Below, piece by piece: positions 22,701 through 30,175 of a DNA stretch of 64,000 bases. The translations under genes were made by a program, and so were the position numbers. The notes below the pieces were generated by a model. The model worked only from the letters and a program-made list of their open reading frames with translations, was not told the origin of the DNA and ran no database searches. Source of the stretch: Williamsia herbipolensis (lineage in GTDB: Bacteria; Actinomycetota; Actinomycetes; Mycobacteriales; Mycobacteriaceae); contig NZ_JXYP01000030.1 in NCBI RefSeq assembly GCF_000964005.1, forward strand, positions 62,001 through 126,000, given 5' to 3'. The first letter of the stretch is position 1; every line of letters starts with the position of its first letter.

Positions 22701-23266
22701 CGCAGGCCTTCCTGGACGACGTCGAACGGGTCCGGGTGGCCGAGGCGGCCCTGGGCTCCTCGCGTCTCACGGTCGCCGTCGTGCGCCACCTGTTCAAGCT
22801 CATGGCCTACAAGGATGAGTACGAGGTGGCCCGGCTGACCGCCGACGCCACCTTCGCGGTCGAGGTCGCCGGCCAGTTCGGCGACGACGCGAAGGTCGCG
22901 GTGCGCTTGCACCCGCCGACGTTGCGGGCGATGGGCATGCGGAACAAGCTGTCGCTGGGCGGCTGGGCGCGACCGGCGCTCTCGGGTCTGGCGCGGGCGA
23001 AGAGGCTGCGGGGCACCCGACTCGACCCGTTCGGTCGGGCCGAGGTGCGCCGTACCGAGCGCGCACTCGTCGCGGAGTACCGCGAGCTCCTCGGCGCGAT
23101 GGTCACAGCACTGCGGAGCGGGGAGATCGACAGAGATCGACTCGACGCCGCCGTGGCGCTGGCCGAGCTGCCCGACATGGTGCGCGGATACGAGTCGATC
23201 AAGATGGCGAACGTCGAGCGTTATCGGGCGGAACTGTCGCGACAGCGGGGTGCGCTGGGCGTCTGA
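19703..23266 (+). CDS. Fused indolepyruvate:ferredoxin oxidoreductase family protein (IorAB-like)
   Basis: 1187 residues, the length of single-chain IOR proteins. These oxidatively decarboxylate aryl- or branched-chain 2-oxo acids to acyl-CoA using TPP, Fe-S and ferredoxin. Order of parts: N-terminal pyrimidine-binding POR domain (HTASFISGYEGSPLAGYD); a conserved FCSGCPHNSS cysteine motif; the TPP-binding block (GIGCHAM, TQMGGEGAQWLG, YNGTVAMTGGQD); a cysteine-rich segment (CEGCGDCGETSNC); and the C-terminal gamma domain (GIGGTGVVTVSQVLATAG, TGLAQKGGAVVSDV). The ATG at 19703 follows AGGTGA. It ends 3 bp from the convergent HNH gene. Its pairing with the CoA-ligase operon suggests catabolism of an aromatic or branched amino acid. 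Confidence 0.9.
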   Translation: MTLATDRRNDGPTDPHRDGATAFSLDDRYTRESGTIYLTGIQALVRMVTDRARLDRRTGLHTASFISGYEGSPLAGYDLEIGRRRRHLEPWDVTHRPALNEELAATSVMGSQVAARVGHLAADAGGHDRDGVVGYWYGKAPGLDRASDALRHANLIGTHHHGGAVALVGDDPGAKSSTVPCASEMALADLYMPILYPADSQDILDFGIHAAMMSRVSGLWTSMKISAHVADGASTAVVDPERIVPVYGDLGTSPHIPSGKLLGANLMELEQNQLTIRKPRAEEYARLNRLNRIVSRTADDRIGIVAAGKTYLDVREALRLIGVGDDELGALGIRILKLGMVYPFERQILDEFVAGLDEVIVVEEKRDFIETMMRDILFRRPEAPAIVGKTNEDGSTLFSRFGELDTDAVVRGLASRLARRHHVPAAVDWIERQSRKRTRIELPLAVRSPYFCSGCPHNSSTKVSDDTLVGAGIGCHAMVLLMDPAQVGDVTGVTQMGGEGAQWLGMAPFLTERHFVQNVGDGTFMHSGSLALRYAVASGENITYKLLYNGTVAMTGGQDAVGAQGLPQLTALLLAEGVRRVVITSDDPTRTRALGLPAGVTVRHRDDMLEVQNELAAVTGVTVLVHDQHCAAEKRRKRKRGTAPVPTQRVMINERICEGCGDCGETSNCLSVHPVETEFGRKTHIDQSSCNLDFSCLKGDCPSFVTVTPGTAPTRRAAVDDLAADSVAEPAHRRTATDGFRLRVTGIGGTGVVTVSQVLATAGVLDGHDARTVDMTGLAQKGGAVVSDVKIGPPTSDGPIEQAAKIASGDCDLYLSCDPLVGADPVNLKVASPDRTTAVVSTSAIPTGAMVVDTSVGFPSDQQIHDAIDRATGRAVYLDPMALATDLFGDEQYANMLMVGAAYQTGALAISAESLEQAIELNGVAVAANLQAFRRGRHVVAEPDAVREAIAQRHPQPVATQPSAIAREMIAPLGDLDDEVRELVLRRVDELIAYQDRRYAQAFLDDVERVRVAEAALGSSRLTVAVVRHLFKLMAYKDEYEVARLTADATFAVEVAGQFGDDAKVAVRLHPPTLRAMGMRNKLSLGGWARPALSGLARAKRLRGTRLDPFGRAEVRRTERALVAEYRELLGAMVTALRSGEIDRDRLDAAVALAELPDMVRGYESIKMANVERYRAELSRQRGALGV

Positions 23267-23269
23267 GCG

Positions 23270-24664
23270 TCACCGCACCGGATGGGTGGTGAGCTCGGCA
23301 ACGGTGTCGCGGTGGGTCCAGGTGATCGACCGGTCGGGGTGCATGTGGGCATGCCAGAGCCCAACGGTCTTCACGTGGTGATGGAGCACGCACAGCAACG
23401 CGAGGTTGATCCTGATCGTCCACCCGCCGGCGGTCGGGTTCGTGTGGTCGAACGGGATCTGGTGGTCGATCTCGCAGGCACCGGGCGGTTGGTTGCAGTA
23501 CGGGAACCGGCAGTGCTGATCGTGATCGGTGATCCAGTTCCGTAGCGACCGTGACGGTGTGTAGGCGAGCGCACCTGGGGGCGGTCCGGGAGCCGGCGTG
23601 TGACCGGACGTCTGACGATGACCGTCGCGGATGCAGCCGACGGTGCCCGCGGGCTGGAGCGGTCCACGACGGGCACCAGCGGCCGACGTCGACGACTGGG
23701 CGGTGAGGATGTCATCGTACAACATTCGCCACGGCGCGTCCGCCGAGAGTGACAGCGCCAGTGCGGGGTCGATGGCACCGTGACCGTCGATCCACGGGGT
23801 CATCTCACCGCCATGGCCAATGAGCGTCGAGGCGTCGGCGTGCACGACGACGAGAGTGGGGGCCGGCACCAGCTCGGTGGAGGGTGCACCGGACGCACCG
23901 GGGCAATCGTCGGCGCCGCACCAGCACGACAGCGTGGTCTCGCCACGGATGAGTGCGAGGTGAGCTGCGGCTCGCTTCTGGCCGATGCGTCGGGAATCAC
24001 CAGGGCACAGTGTGGCGACGAGCGCAGCGATGCGCCCGTCGATCTCGACGCCATCCTGCGCCGGAACACATCCGGTGATGGCGGAGTGGCCGTGCCGGTC
24101 GGGCTTCACGCGGAAGTCCTGCTGCTCGGCGAAGTCCCGTCGATCGCGTGCGGCCTGCTCGGGATCGAGCTCGATGCACATCTCTTCGAGCCTGTCGCGG
24201 AGTTGTCGGTGCGACATCGCCGTGTCGGCGTCGAGCCGGATGGCCTCGGCCTCGAGCTGTTTGCGCACGAGCGGCTCGTGGCCGGCGATGGTGGTGGCGA
24301 TCATGTTCACGCGATAGAAGTCCATGTCGCCGTGGAGAAATGCGGCACGGAGGTCTGGGAGGTCGTCGAGCAGAATCGACAACCCGATGATCGTCGTGGC
24401 CTTCGACGTCGACACGCCGAGTGCGGTGGCGACCTCGACGGTGGCGCCCTTGTCGGCGATGTTGCCGAACTGCGGACCCATCCCGTCGTCGCCCGCCGAG
24501 ATCGCCGCGAACCTGATCGCATGCAGACGACCCGCCGCGATGACCTTGGCTGCTGCGCAACGGTTCTCCGACCGCTGAGCGTCCTGCGCCATCTGCGTCG
24601 CGATACGGGCGGACGGCGACGCCACCAGGTCGTCGACCCCCGTGACATCCACCCCCGCGAACAT
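23270..24664 (-). CDS. DUF222 / HNH endonuclease-domain protein (13E12-repeat family), copy 1
   Basis: 464 residues from the ATG at 24664. The N-terminal DUF222 domain covers about residues 1-300 (QRSENRCAAAKVIAAGRLHAI, GNIADKGATVEVATALGVS). The C-terminal HNH nuclease motif reads CRFPYCNQPPGACEIDHQIP, then NLALLCVLHHHVKT: paired cysteines, Asp-His and His-His. The family is abundant and variable in Gordonia and its relatives, and in M. tuberculosis it is the REP13E12 family; the biological role is unclear. Its promoter has a RecA-independent damage motif and gives a nearly leaderless message. It converges on IOR with no terminator. Confidence 0.88.
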   Translation of the reverse strand: MFAGVDVTGVDDLVASPSARIATQMAQDAQRSENRCAAAKVIAAGRLHAIRFAAISAGDDGMGPQFGNIADKGATVEVATALGVSTSKATTIIGLSILLDDLPDLRAAFLHGDMDFYRVNMIATTIAGHEPLVRKQLEAEAIRLDADTAMSHRQLRDRLEEMCIELDPEQAARDRRDFAEQQDFRVKPDRHGHSAITGCVPAQDGVEIDGRIAALVATLCPGDSRRIGQKRAAAHLALIRGETTLSCWCGADDCPGASGAPSTELVPAPTLVVVHADASTLIGHGGEMTPWIDGHGAIDPALALSLSADAPWRMLYDDILTAQSSTSAAGARRGPLQPAGTVGCIRDGHRQTSGHTPAPGPPPGALAYTPSRSLRNWITDHDQHCRFPYCNQPPGACEIDHQIPFDHTNPTAGGWTIRINLALLCVLHHHVKTVGLWHAHMHPDRSITWTHRDTVAELTTHPVR

Positions 24665-24670
24665 GACATC

Positions 24671-24693
24671 AGCGTAGGGGCACCCTCCGACAA
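24671..24693 (-). promoter_or_regulatory. RecA-independent DNA-damage (PafBC-type) promoter of DUF222/HNH copy 1
   Basis: On the minus strand: TTGTC, 12 bp, TACGCT, 6 bp, ATG. The mycobacterial RecA-NDp consensus as I remember it is tTGTCRgtg-N8-TAnnaTkg, which has the same 12-bp spacing between TTGTC and TA. It is nearly identical in layout to the promoter at 59248-59270. Confidence 0.65.
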
Positions 24694-24828
24694 CGCACCT
24701 CGGACGACAACTGCCACGGCACTCTGTCCACAGGAGCACTCCGTCCACAGACGCGCATCGGAGCGATACACCGGGTCCATTTTCTGACACCAGTGACAAA
24801 TTATGAACAAGACTGCTAAATTCGAGCC

Positions 24829-25440
24829 GTGGCCACGACACCGACAGCCAAGCCGTCGACCTTCATCCAGGAGAAGCGCCGTCGGCAACTCGTCGACGCG
24901 ACCATCACGGTGCTCGCCGAGACCGGTGTCGCAGGAGCCACCTTCGTGGCCATCGCCGCACGCGCGGGCGTGAGTCGCGGGGTCATCAACTACCACTTCG
25001 CCGATCGTGCGGCCCTGCTCGACGCCGTGGTGGTGCACATCTACTCGCTCGGCCGCGACGAGGTCGAGTCGTCCGTCCGGGGCGCGAGCTCACCGGCCGC
25101 CGCGATACGAGCGATGATCACCGGCAGCATCGCCTTCTACGCCCGGCACATCCACGAGATGATCGCGCTGTCGGCGATCTACCGCTCCGACGATGTCGAC
25201 ACCGTCGGACGTGGCGATCGCGGCGAGCACTCCGCCGAGATGGCAAAGCTGACGGCGATCCTGCGGCGCGGGCAGCGTGCTCGCGAGTTCCGCCGGTTCG
25301 ATGTCGACGTGATGGCCGCGTCGATTCGCGCCGTTCTCGATTCGGCCATCGGCCAGTTGGCCGGCGGCGCCGATCCCACCCGCCTGGGTCGCGAGATCGG
25401 CAACCTGTTCGACGCAGCGACCCGATCGGAGACGTCATGA
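24829..25440 (+). CDS. TetR-family transcriptional regulator
   Basis: 203 residues. The N-terminal TetR DNA-binding domain is at about 15-60 (LVDATITVLAETGVAGATFVAIAARAGVSRGVINYHF). The ligand-binding domain is not assignable to a known ligand. The GTG start at 24829 has no ribosome site. A plausible -10 (TAAATT) ends about 6 bp before it and a GTGACA -35 lies 18 bp further up, so the message may be leaderless. The stop overlaps the ATG of the esterase gene (ATGA), so regulator and enzyme form one unit and the esterase is the likely target. Confidence 0.88.
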   Translation: MATTPTAKPSTFIQEKRRRQLVDATITVLAETGVAGATFVAIAARAGVSRGVINYHFADRAALLDAVVVHIYSLGRDEVESSVRGASSPAAAIRAMITGSIAFYARHIHEMIALSAIYRSDDVDTVGRGDRGEHSAEMAKLTAILRRGQRAREFRRFDVDVMAASIRAVLDSAIGQLAGGADPTRLGREIGNLFDAATRSETS

Positions 25441-27035
25441 GGAAGACCCTCTGCACCCTCACCGCGCTCGCAGTGATGGCCACCGCGGCATGTGGTGACG
25501 ACAACCGGCCCGCTTCGGTCCCCACCGACGCACCGCTGCGCGTGGAGACCAGCAGCGGTGTGCTGCAAGGGAGGGCCGACACGACCACCCGGCAGTTCCT
25601 CGGCATCCGGTACGCCCAGCCGCCCACCGGCGCGCAGCGGTGGACGCTGCCCACATCGGTCGACACCCCCGACGCCCGCGTGGACGCCACCAGACCCGGT
25701 GCGCAATGCGAGCAGGTCCCGACGCCGGGTGTCACGTCCACGTCGAGCGAGGACTGCCTCTTCGTGAACGTCACGACCCCGCGAAAGATCACGGCGGGCA
25801 CGCCGCTACCCGTGATGGTCTGGTGGCACGGAGGCGGTTACACGACGGGCTCCGGCTCCGCCTACGACGCACAGCGACTCGCCGACACCGGCGACGTCAT
25901 GGTCGTGACGGTGAACTACCGTCTCGGCATCTTCGGCTATCTCGCACTCCCCGGACTCAAGGGCGGCGGGGACTTCGGGTTGGCCGACCAGCTCGAGTCA
26001 CTGCGATGGGTGGAGCGGAACGCGAAGGCGTTCGGCGGCGACCCCGGCAACGTCACCGTCTTCGGCGAGTCCGCCGGCGGGATGTCGACATGCGCAGCGC
26101 TCACCTCGCCGGCCGCGCGCGGCCTCATCGACAAGGCCATCGTCTCGTCGGGATCGTGTGCACTGGTGTTCCCCGCGGGGGCCTTCTATCCCGGAGTGCC
26201 GCAGCAGCGACCGTACGTACCCGCCGCGACCGCCATCGCGACGGGGACGACTGCCGCGCAGGCCCTGGGATGCGCCGGCACCACGACCCTCGACTGCCTG
26301 CGATCGCGGCCGACGTCGGCGCTTCTCGAGCAGAACGAGAACTTCAGCAACGATCTCGCCTTCGGGACCGACCTGCTCCCCCGTGATCCTCGAGCCGCCG
26401 TCACCTCGGGTGACACGCTACGTGTCCCGATGATCTCCGGCGGCAACCGCGACGAGAACGACGCCTTCACCGCCGGCGCGCTCGCCGCGACGCCGACCGC
26501 GTACACCACGGAGTCGTTCGCGAACGATCTCCGGGCCGCCTACGGCGCACGCGCCGGCGATGTCGCGCAACGGTATCCGCTGTCGCGTTTCGCCGGCGCA
26601 CCGGCCGCCCTCGCCCGTACGTTCACCGATGCCGGTTGGGCCTGTCCGACAACGCGTTCCGCACAGCAGTACGCGGCGCACGCACCGGTGTTCAGCTACG
26701 AGTTCTCCGACGAGACCGGGCCCAACGTGAGCGGTGGATCGTCACCGCAGATCCCGAAGGCGGCATTCCACGCCAACGATCTGCCGTACATCTTCGACAT
26801 CGGCGGACGGGATCTCGTGCCGAACGACCCGCAGGCAGCGTTGTCGCGCAGCATGATCGAGTATTGGACGTCGTTCGCGCACACGGGCACTCCCAGCACC
26901 GAGAACGCGCCGACCTGGCCCCGGACCACCACCGCGTCAGCGCCCGTTCTCGGGTTCACGTCGTCGGGCGTTCGCCTGGTCGACCATGCCGCCGACCACC
27001 AATGCTCGTTCTGGGCAGGTGTGGCTGTGCGCTGA
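25437..27035 (+). CDS. Type B carboxylesterase, probable secreted lipoprotein
   Basis: 532 residues of the carboxylesterase/lipase alpha/beta-hydrolase family. The N-terminus MRKTLCTLTALAVMATAACG is a lipoprotein-type signal peptide with cysteine at the cleavage site, placing the enzyme outside the membrane. Family motifs: LGIRYAQPP, SEDCLFVNV, VWWHGGGYTTGSG (oxyanion hole), and FGESAGG with nucleophile Ser212. GGNRDENDAF supplies the acidic residue and FHANDLPYIF the histidine. Coupled to the upstream TetR gene. The natural ester is unknown. Confidence 0.9.
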   Translation: MRKTLCTLTALAVMATAACGDDNRPASVPTDAPLRVETSSGVLQGRADTTTRQFLGIRYAQPPTGAQRWTLPTSVDTPDARVDATRPGAQCEQVPTPGVTSTSSEDCLFVNVTTPRKITAGTPLPVMVWWHGGGYTTGSGSAYDAQRLADTGDVMVVTVNYRLGIFGYLALPGLKGGGDFGLADQLESLRWVERNAKAFGGDPGNVTVFGESAGGMSTCAALTSPAARGLIDKAIVSSGSCALVFPAGAFYPGVPQQRPYVPAATAIATGTTAAQALGCAGTTTLDCLRSRPTSALLEQNENFSNDLAFGTDLLPRDPRAAVTSGDTLRVPMISGGNRDENDAFTAGALAATPTAYTTESFANDLRAAYGARAGDVAQRYPLSRFAGAPAALARTFTDAGWACPTTRSAQQYAAHAPVFSYEFSDETGPNVSGGSSPQIPKAAFHANDLPYIFDIGGRDLVPNDPQAALSRSMIEYWTSFAHTGTPSTENAPTWPRTTTASAPVLGFTSSGVRLVDHAADHQCSFWAGVAVR

Positions 27036-27044
27036 CAATGTGTA

Positions 27045-27779
27045 TCAGCTGACGTAGCTGCTTCCGTTCCAGCGCAGGACCTTCGAGGTGACCGTGCCTC
27101 CCGCACAGGACGGTTCGCAGTCGTTGCTCGATTCCTTGATCGCGTACGCACCCGACGCATCGGGGCCCTGGAGGTCGGCGTAGTAATACCGCAACGGGCC
27201 GGTCGCGTAGTCGGCCCCGATCGGCGAGAAGCCGTCGGCTGTGGGGTGCAGCACGATGATGCCGTCGTATCGGCCCGGGTTGTACGTCACGAACATGTTG
27301 CTGTTCGAGTCCGGCGCCGATGCGGCCATCGCCCATCTGCTCTCGCCGTTGTTGTCGGCAAAACTCCAGCGGATCGTCCCGGATCCGTCGACCGCGAGGA
27401 TGCAGGCCGGCTGCGGACCGATGCCCTTCCCCAGAACGGTGAACATGCGTGTCGGCCCCCACGACGGGTGCACGACATCGACGGTTCCGGTCACCTTCGT
27501 GTTCGCACACAGGGCCGGGGCGCCGTTCGTCGGAGGCTCCGCGGGCAGCGCGGCGGTGGCGGGCGGGGTGGCCGTGTCGGCGCCCGACGTCGTCCCGTCG
27601 CTGGTGGAATCTGCGGTCGGGTCGCCGCCCACCGATGTACCGGTCGACGCGGACGCTGTCACCGTCACGGTGCGCGCAACTGCCGGACCGTCGTCGGATC
27701 CGCAGCCGGCACACAGCGCGACCATCGCTCCCACCGCCGCCAGGGCTCCGAGAAGGCGGCCAGCACTGTTGACAGACAT
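27045..27779 (-). CDS. Hypothetical lipoprotein
   Basis: 244 residues. The signal peptide MSVNSAGRLLGALAAVGAMV ends in a lipobox (ALCAGC). A Thr/Ser/Ala/Pro-rich linker (~55 residues, probably extended) follows, then a small C-terminal domain with four cysteines (ALCANTK, QPACILAVDG, NDCEPSC) that could form two disulfides. I do not recognise the family. The start could also be a GTG at 27788. It is divergent from the heliorhodopsin with 92 bp between starts and a strong palindrome between them, so the two may share a regulator. It converges with the esterase (9-bp gap). Confidence 0.75.
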   Translation of the reverse strand: MSVNSAGRLLGALAAVGAMVALCAGCGSDDGPAVARTVTVTASASTGTSVGGDPTADSTSDGTTSGADTATPPATAALPAEPPTNGAPALCANTKVTGTVDVVHPSWGPTRMFTVLGKGIGPQPACILAVDGSGTIRWSFADNNGESRWAMAASAPDSNSNMFVTYNPGRYDGIIVLHPTADGFSPIGADYATGPLRYYYADLQGPDASGAYAIKESSNDCEPSCAGGTVTSKVLRWNGSSYVS

Positions 27780-27824
27780 GTTCGTCACGGTAACGGCCCT
27801 GGCGTCCTCCGGCCCGGATTCGGT

Positions 27825-27864
27825 GAACTGTTCGCGCGAACGCAGTTCCTCCCTGCCGTAGCGT
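27825..27864. promoter_or_regulatory. Palindromic operator and -10 element at the heliorhodopsin promoter
   Basis: GAACTG (27825-27830) and CAGTTC (27843-27848) flank the perfect palindrome TTCGCGCGAA (27831-27840). A -10-like TAGCGT at 27859-27864 lies 7 bp before the heliorhodopsin ATG, so the palindrome would cover the -35 region and the message would be leaderless. It is also upstream of the divergent lipoprotein gene. Confidence 0.55.
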
Positions 27865-27871
27865 CGGACCC

Positions 27872-28660
27872 ATGTCGACACCCCAGAGGTCCGGCCCGAT
27901 CGCCACAGGCGTCACCGACTCCGCGCTCGCCGGACTGCGGCGGTGGAACATCGGTCTGACCGTGCTCCACGCGGCGCAGGCGGTGGCGATCCTGCTGTTG
28001 GGCAACGGTTTCGCCATCACCGTCAACTCGTCGTTCCCCACCGGTCCACCCGGCGCGGCCCAACCGCCGCCGTCGTCGTTGGTCGACGTGTCGATCGGCG
28101 CCGCGATCGCGGTGTTCCTGTTCCTCGCGGCCGCCGATCACCTGCTCACCGCGACCGTCGCACGCGGGATCTACGAGTCGGATCTGCGTCGCGGCATCAA
28201 CAGGTTCCGGTGGATCGAGTACTCGATCAGCGCAACCATCATGATCGTGCTGATCGGTTTCTACTTCGGTCTCACCGATATCGGCACCGTGATCGTCGTG
28301 TGCGGCGCGAACATCGCGATGATCCTGTTCGGCTGGCTGCAGGAGCGCACGAACCCACCCGGCCGCGCCGACACCACGATGCTGCCGTTCTGGTTCGGAT
28401 GCGTCGCGGGCGCGGCCCCCTGGGTCGCGATCGTGGTCAACTTCGTGGGCGCGGGCGACCGGGTGCCCGGGTTCGTGATCGGCATCTTCGTGTCGCTGCT
28501 CGTCTTCTTCTCCACCTTCGCGATCAATCAGTGGTTGCAGTACCGCGAGATCGGCCCGTGGCGCAGCTATGCGTTCGGCGAGAAGACGTACCTGGTGCTG
28601 AGCCTCGTCGCGAAGTCACTCCTGGCCTGGCAGATCTTCGGTGGCTCACTGGCCGTGTGA
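27872..28660 (+). CDS. Heliorhodopsin
   Basis: 262 residues with seven predicted membrane helices. The retinal Schiff-base lysine is K248 in SLVAKSLLAWQIFGGSL, the helix-7 signature of heliorhodopsins (not DxxxK of type-1 rhodopsins). E116 in FRWIEYSISATIM matches the single counterion in helix 3. H33 (VLHAAQA) and H90 (AADHLL) match the conserved inner-cavity histidines, and LRRWN opens helix 1. Heliorhodopsins bind retinal, sit with the N-terminus inside, do not pump ions, and have a largely unknown signalling role. No retinal-forming or carotenoid gene is in the window. The start ATG has no ribosome site and appears leaderless. Downstream, 84 bp on, is a membrane protein gene. Confidence 0.93.
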   Translation: MSTPQRSGPIATGVTDSALAGLRRWNIGLTVLHAAQAVAILLLGNGFAITVNSSFPTGPPGAAQPPPSSLVDVSIGAAIAVFLFLAAADHLLTATVARGIYESDLRRGINRFRWIEYSISATIMIVLIGFYFGLTDIGTVIVVCGANIAMILFGWLQERTNPPGRADTTMLPFWFGCVAGAAPWVAIVVNFVGAGDRVPGFVIGIFVSLLVFFSTFAINQWLQYREIGPWRSYAFGEKTYLVLSLVAKSLLAWQIFGGSLAV

Positions 28661-28682
28661 CAAATTTTTCCCGTTCCGGAAA

Positions 28683-28718
28683 TAGATGCAGTCTGCATAT
28701 AGTTGGGCTATACATCTA
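28683..28718. promoter_or_regulatory. Nested palindromes upstream of a membrane protein gene
   Basis: In an AT-rich patch, ATGCAG-T-CTGCAT (28686-28698) is a perfect palindrome. TATAG-ttggg-CTATA (28698-28712) overlaps it, and TAGATG (28683-28688) pairs with CATCTA (28713-28718). The cluster lies 27-62 bp before the GTG at 28745 and is a good operator candidate; TATAG-like sequence could also be the -10. Confidence 0.6.
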
Positions 28719-28744
28719 CCTATCCGACGACGAGGGGAACAGTC

Positions 28745-30085
28745 GTGTTCAAGGCCCTGACCACGCGGTGGCGAAAGTTCTACGGCTCGCTGCCGCCCGC
28801 CCTGCAGATGATCGGGCTGCAACTGTGGTTGCCCGTCTTCTTCCTGTTCGCGTTCTGCTTCTGCTATCTGTGGGCGTTCCACTCGCCGCAGATCCACGAC
28901 GCCCCGGTGGCCGTGGTGAACTCCCCCGCCGCCTCGACCTTCACCGATCAGTTCTCGAAGGCGCAGCCCGGCATGTTCGATTTCCGGCTCTACCAGACCG
29001 CCGACGAAGCCACCGAGGCCGTGCGGGACGGCAGCGCCGCCGCGTCGCTCGCCCTGCCGTCGCAGGCGGGCGGCAAGCCGGTCGTCACCATCGCCAGCGC
29101 ACACCAGTTCCAGGCCGCGCAGCTGATGAAGTCCACCTTCACCCAGACCTTCGCGCAGAACGGGGTGGCACCCCAGGTGAACGACATCGCACCGCTGCCC
29201 AAGGGTGACTCCTACGGTCTCGGGGCGATGTACCTGATGCTGTCGTGGTGCATCGGCGGCTACATGGTCGCGATGTTCATCGGCATGATGGGCGCACCGC
29301 TGAGCCACCTCACCCGCGTCAGCATCCTGGCCGGCGGCGCCGCGGTCGCCGCGCTGATCACCAACCTCCTCGCGGGCCCGGTCATCGGTGTCTACGAGGG
29401 CCACCTGCCGCAGATGATCGGCATCTCGTTCCTGTGGATCCTCGCGGTCGGCCTCGCGGTCAACGGTCTGTCGTACTTCTTCGGACGGTTCATCACGGCC
29501 GTCGCATTGCTGATGTTCGTGTTCCTCTCGATCCCGTCCTCCGGCGCGGCCTACCCGACGTGGATGGTGCCGCGGATCTTCGGCGACCTGAATCCGCTGG
29601 TCGTCGGCCACGGCATCACCGAGATGATCAAGCGCGTCCTGTACGGCGTCGGCGAACCGTACTGGCAGCCGTTCCTCCTGATGGGCGGGTACGCACTGCT
29701 CGGCATCGTCACGATGATCGTCGGCAAGCGCTGGCGTGAGAGCAAGGAGTTCGATCGGATCCTCGCGGGCAAGACGACCATGATGGCCGCCGCGCAGGGC
29801 GCCATGATGCGCAAGGGGATGGCCGACCGCGAGCGGATCCTCACCGCGCACGGTCTCGACTCCGACGCCAACCCGATCGAGGAGAGCCCGAACGAGAAGG
29901 ACCGGTTGACCGACGATCCCGACACCTCGGAGGGGGGTCACTACTCCGTCGACGACATGGAGACGCAGTTCCGCGGTGACCCGATGCTCAACGGCAACAA
30001 CCTCGGTGGCGGCTTCGCCGACGAGGAGCGCGAGTACGAGATGCGAGAGGCGATCCGCCACCCGAAGCACGAGGCGCCGCGGTAG
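28745..30085 (+). CDS. Multi-pass membrane protein, ABC-2/YhgE-Pip/DUF3533-like
   Basis: 446 residues from a GTG at 28745 with GAGGGG seven bases upstream. One N-terminal helix (LQLWLPVFFLFAFCFCYLWAF) is followed by a ~120-residue extracytoplasmic domain (VAVVNSPAASTFTDQF). About five helices come next (MYLMLSWCIGGYMVAMFIG to ALLGIVTMIVG). A ~110-residue charged cytoplasmic tail completes it. The topology and the opening VAVVN-type motif resemble the YhgE/Pip and SNG1/DUF3533 membrane proteins related to ABC-2 permeases, but no ATPase is adjacent. Function unknown; an export or envelope role is inferred. It follows the heliorhodopsin on the same strand but has its own palindromic promoter region. 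Confidence 0.7.
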   Translation: MFKALTTRWRKFYGSLPPALQMIGLQLWLPVFFLFAFCFCYLWAFHSPQIHDAPVAVVNSPAASTFTDQFSKAQPGMFDFRLYQTADEATEAVRDGSAAASLALPSQAGGKPVVTIASAHQFQAAQLMKSTFTQTFAQNGVAPQVNDIAPLPKGDSYGLGAMYLMLSWCIGGYMVAMFIGMMGAPLSHLTRVSILAGGAAVAALITNLLAGPVIGVYEGHLPQMIGISFLWILAVGLAVNGLSYFFGRFITAVALLMFVFLSIPSSGAAYPTWMVPRIFGDLNPLVVGHGITEMIKRVLYGVGEPYWQPFLLMGGYALLGIVTMIVGKRWRESKEFDRILAGKTTMMAAAQGAMMRKGMADRERILTAHGLDSDANPIEESPNEKDRLTDDPDTSEGGHYSVDDMETQFRGDPMLNGNNLGGGFADEEREYEMREAIRHPKHEAPR

Positions 30086-30101
30086 CCGGCTGACGTCGAC
30101 A

Positions 30102-30168
30102 GACATCGTCCGCCTGGGGTCCCACCGTGGACACATCGCCCACGGTGGGCCTCAGGACGGACGATGTC
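30102..30168. terminator. Long bidirectional hairpin
   Basis: GACATCGTCCG (30102-30112) pairs exactly with CGGACGATGTC (30158-30168). The inner CCCACCGTGG / CCACGGTGGG also pairs, with small internal bulges. It separates the convergent membrane protein gene and metI. Confidence 0.75.
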
Positions 30169-30175
30169 GGTTCGT

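Noticed and set aside
27872-28660. Proton- or chloride-pumping rhodopsin
   Set aside because: Helix-3 pump motifs (DTD/DTE/NTQ) are absent and the helix-7 and cavity residues are those of heliorhodopsins.
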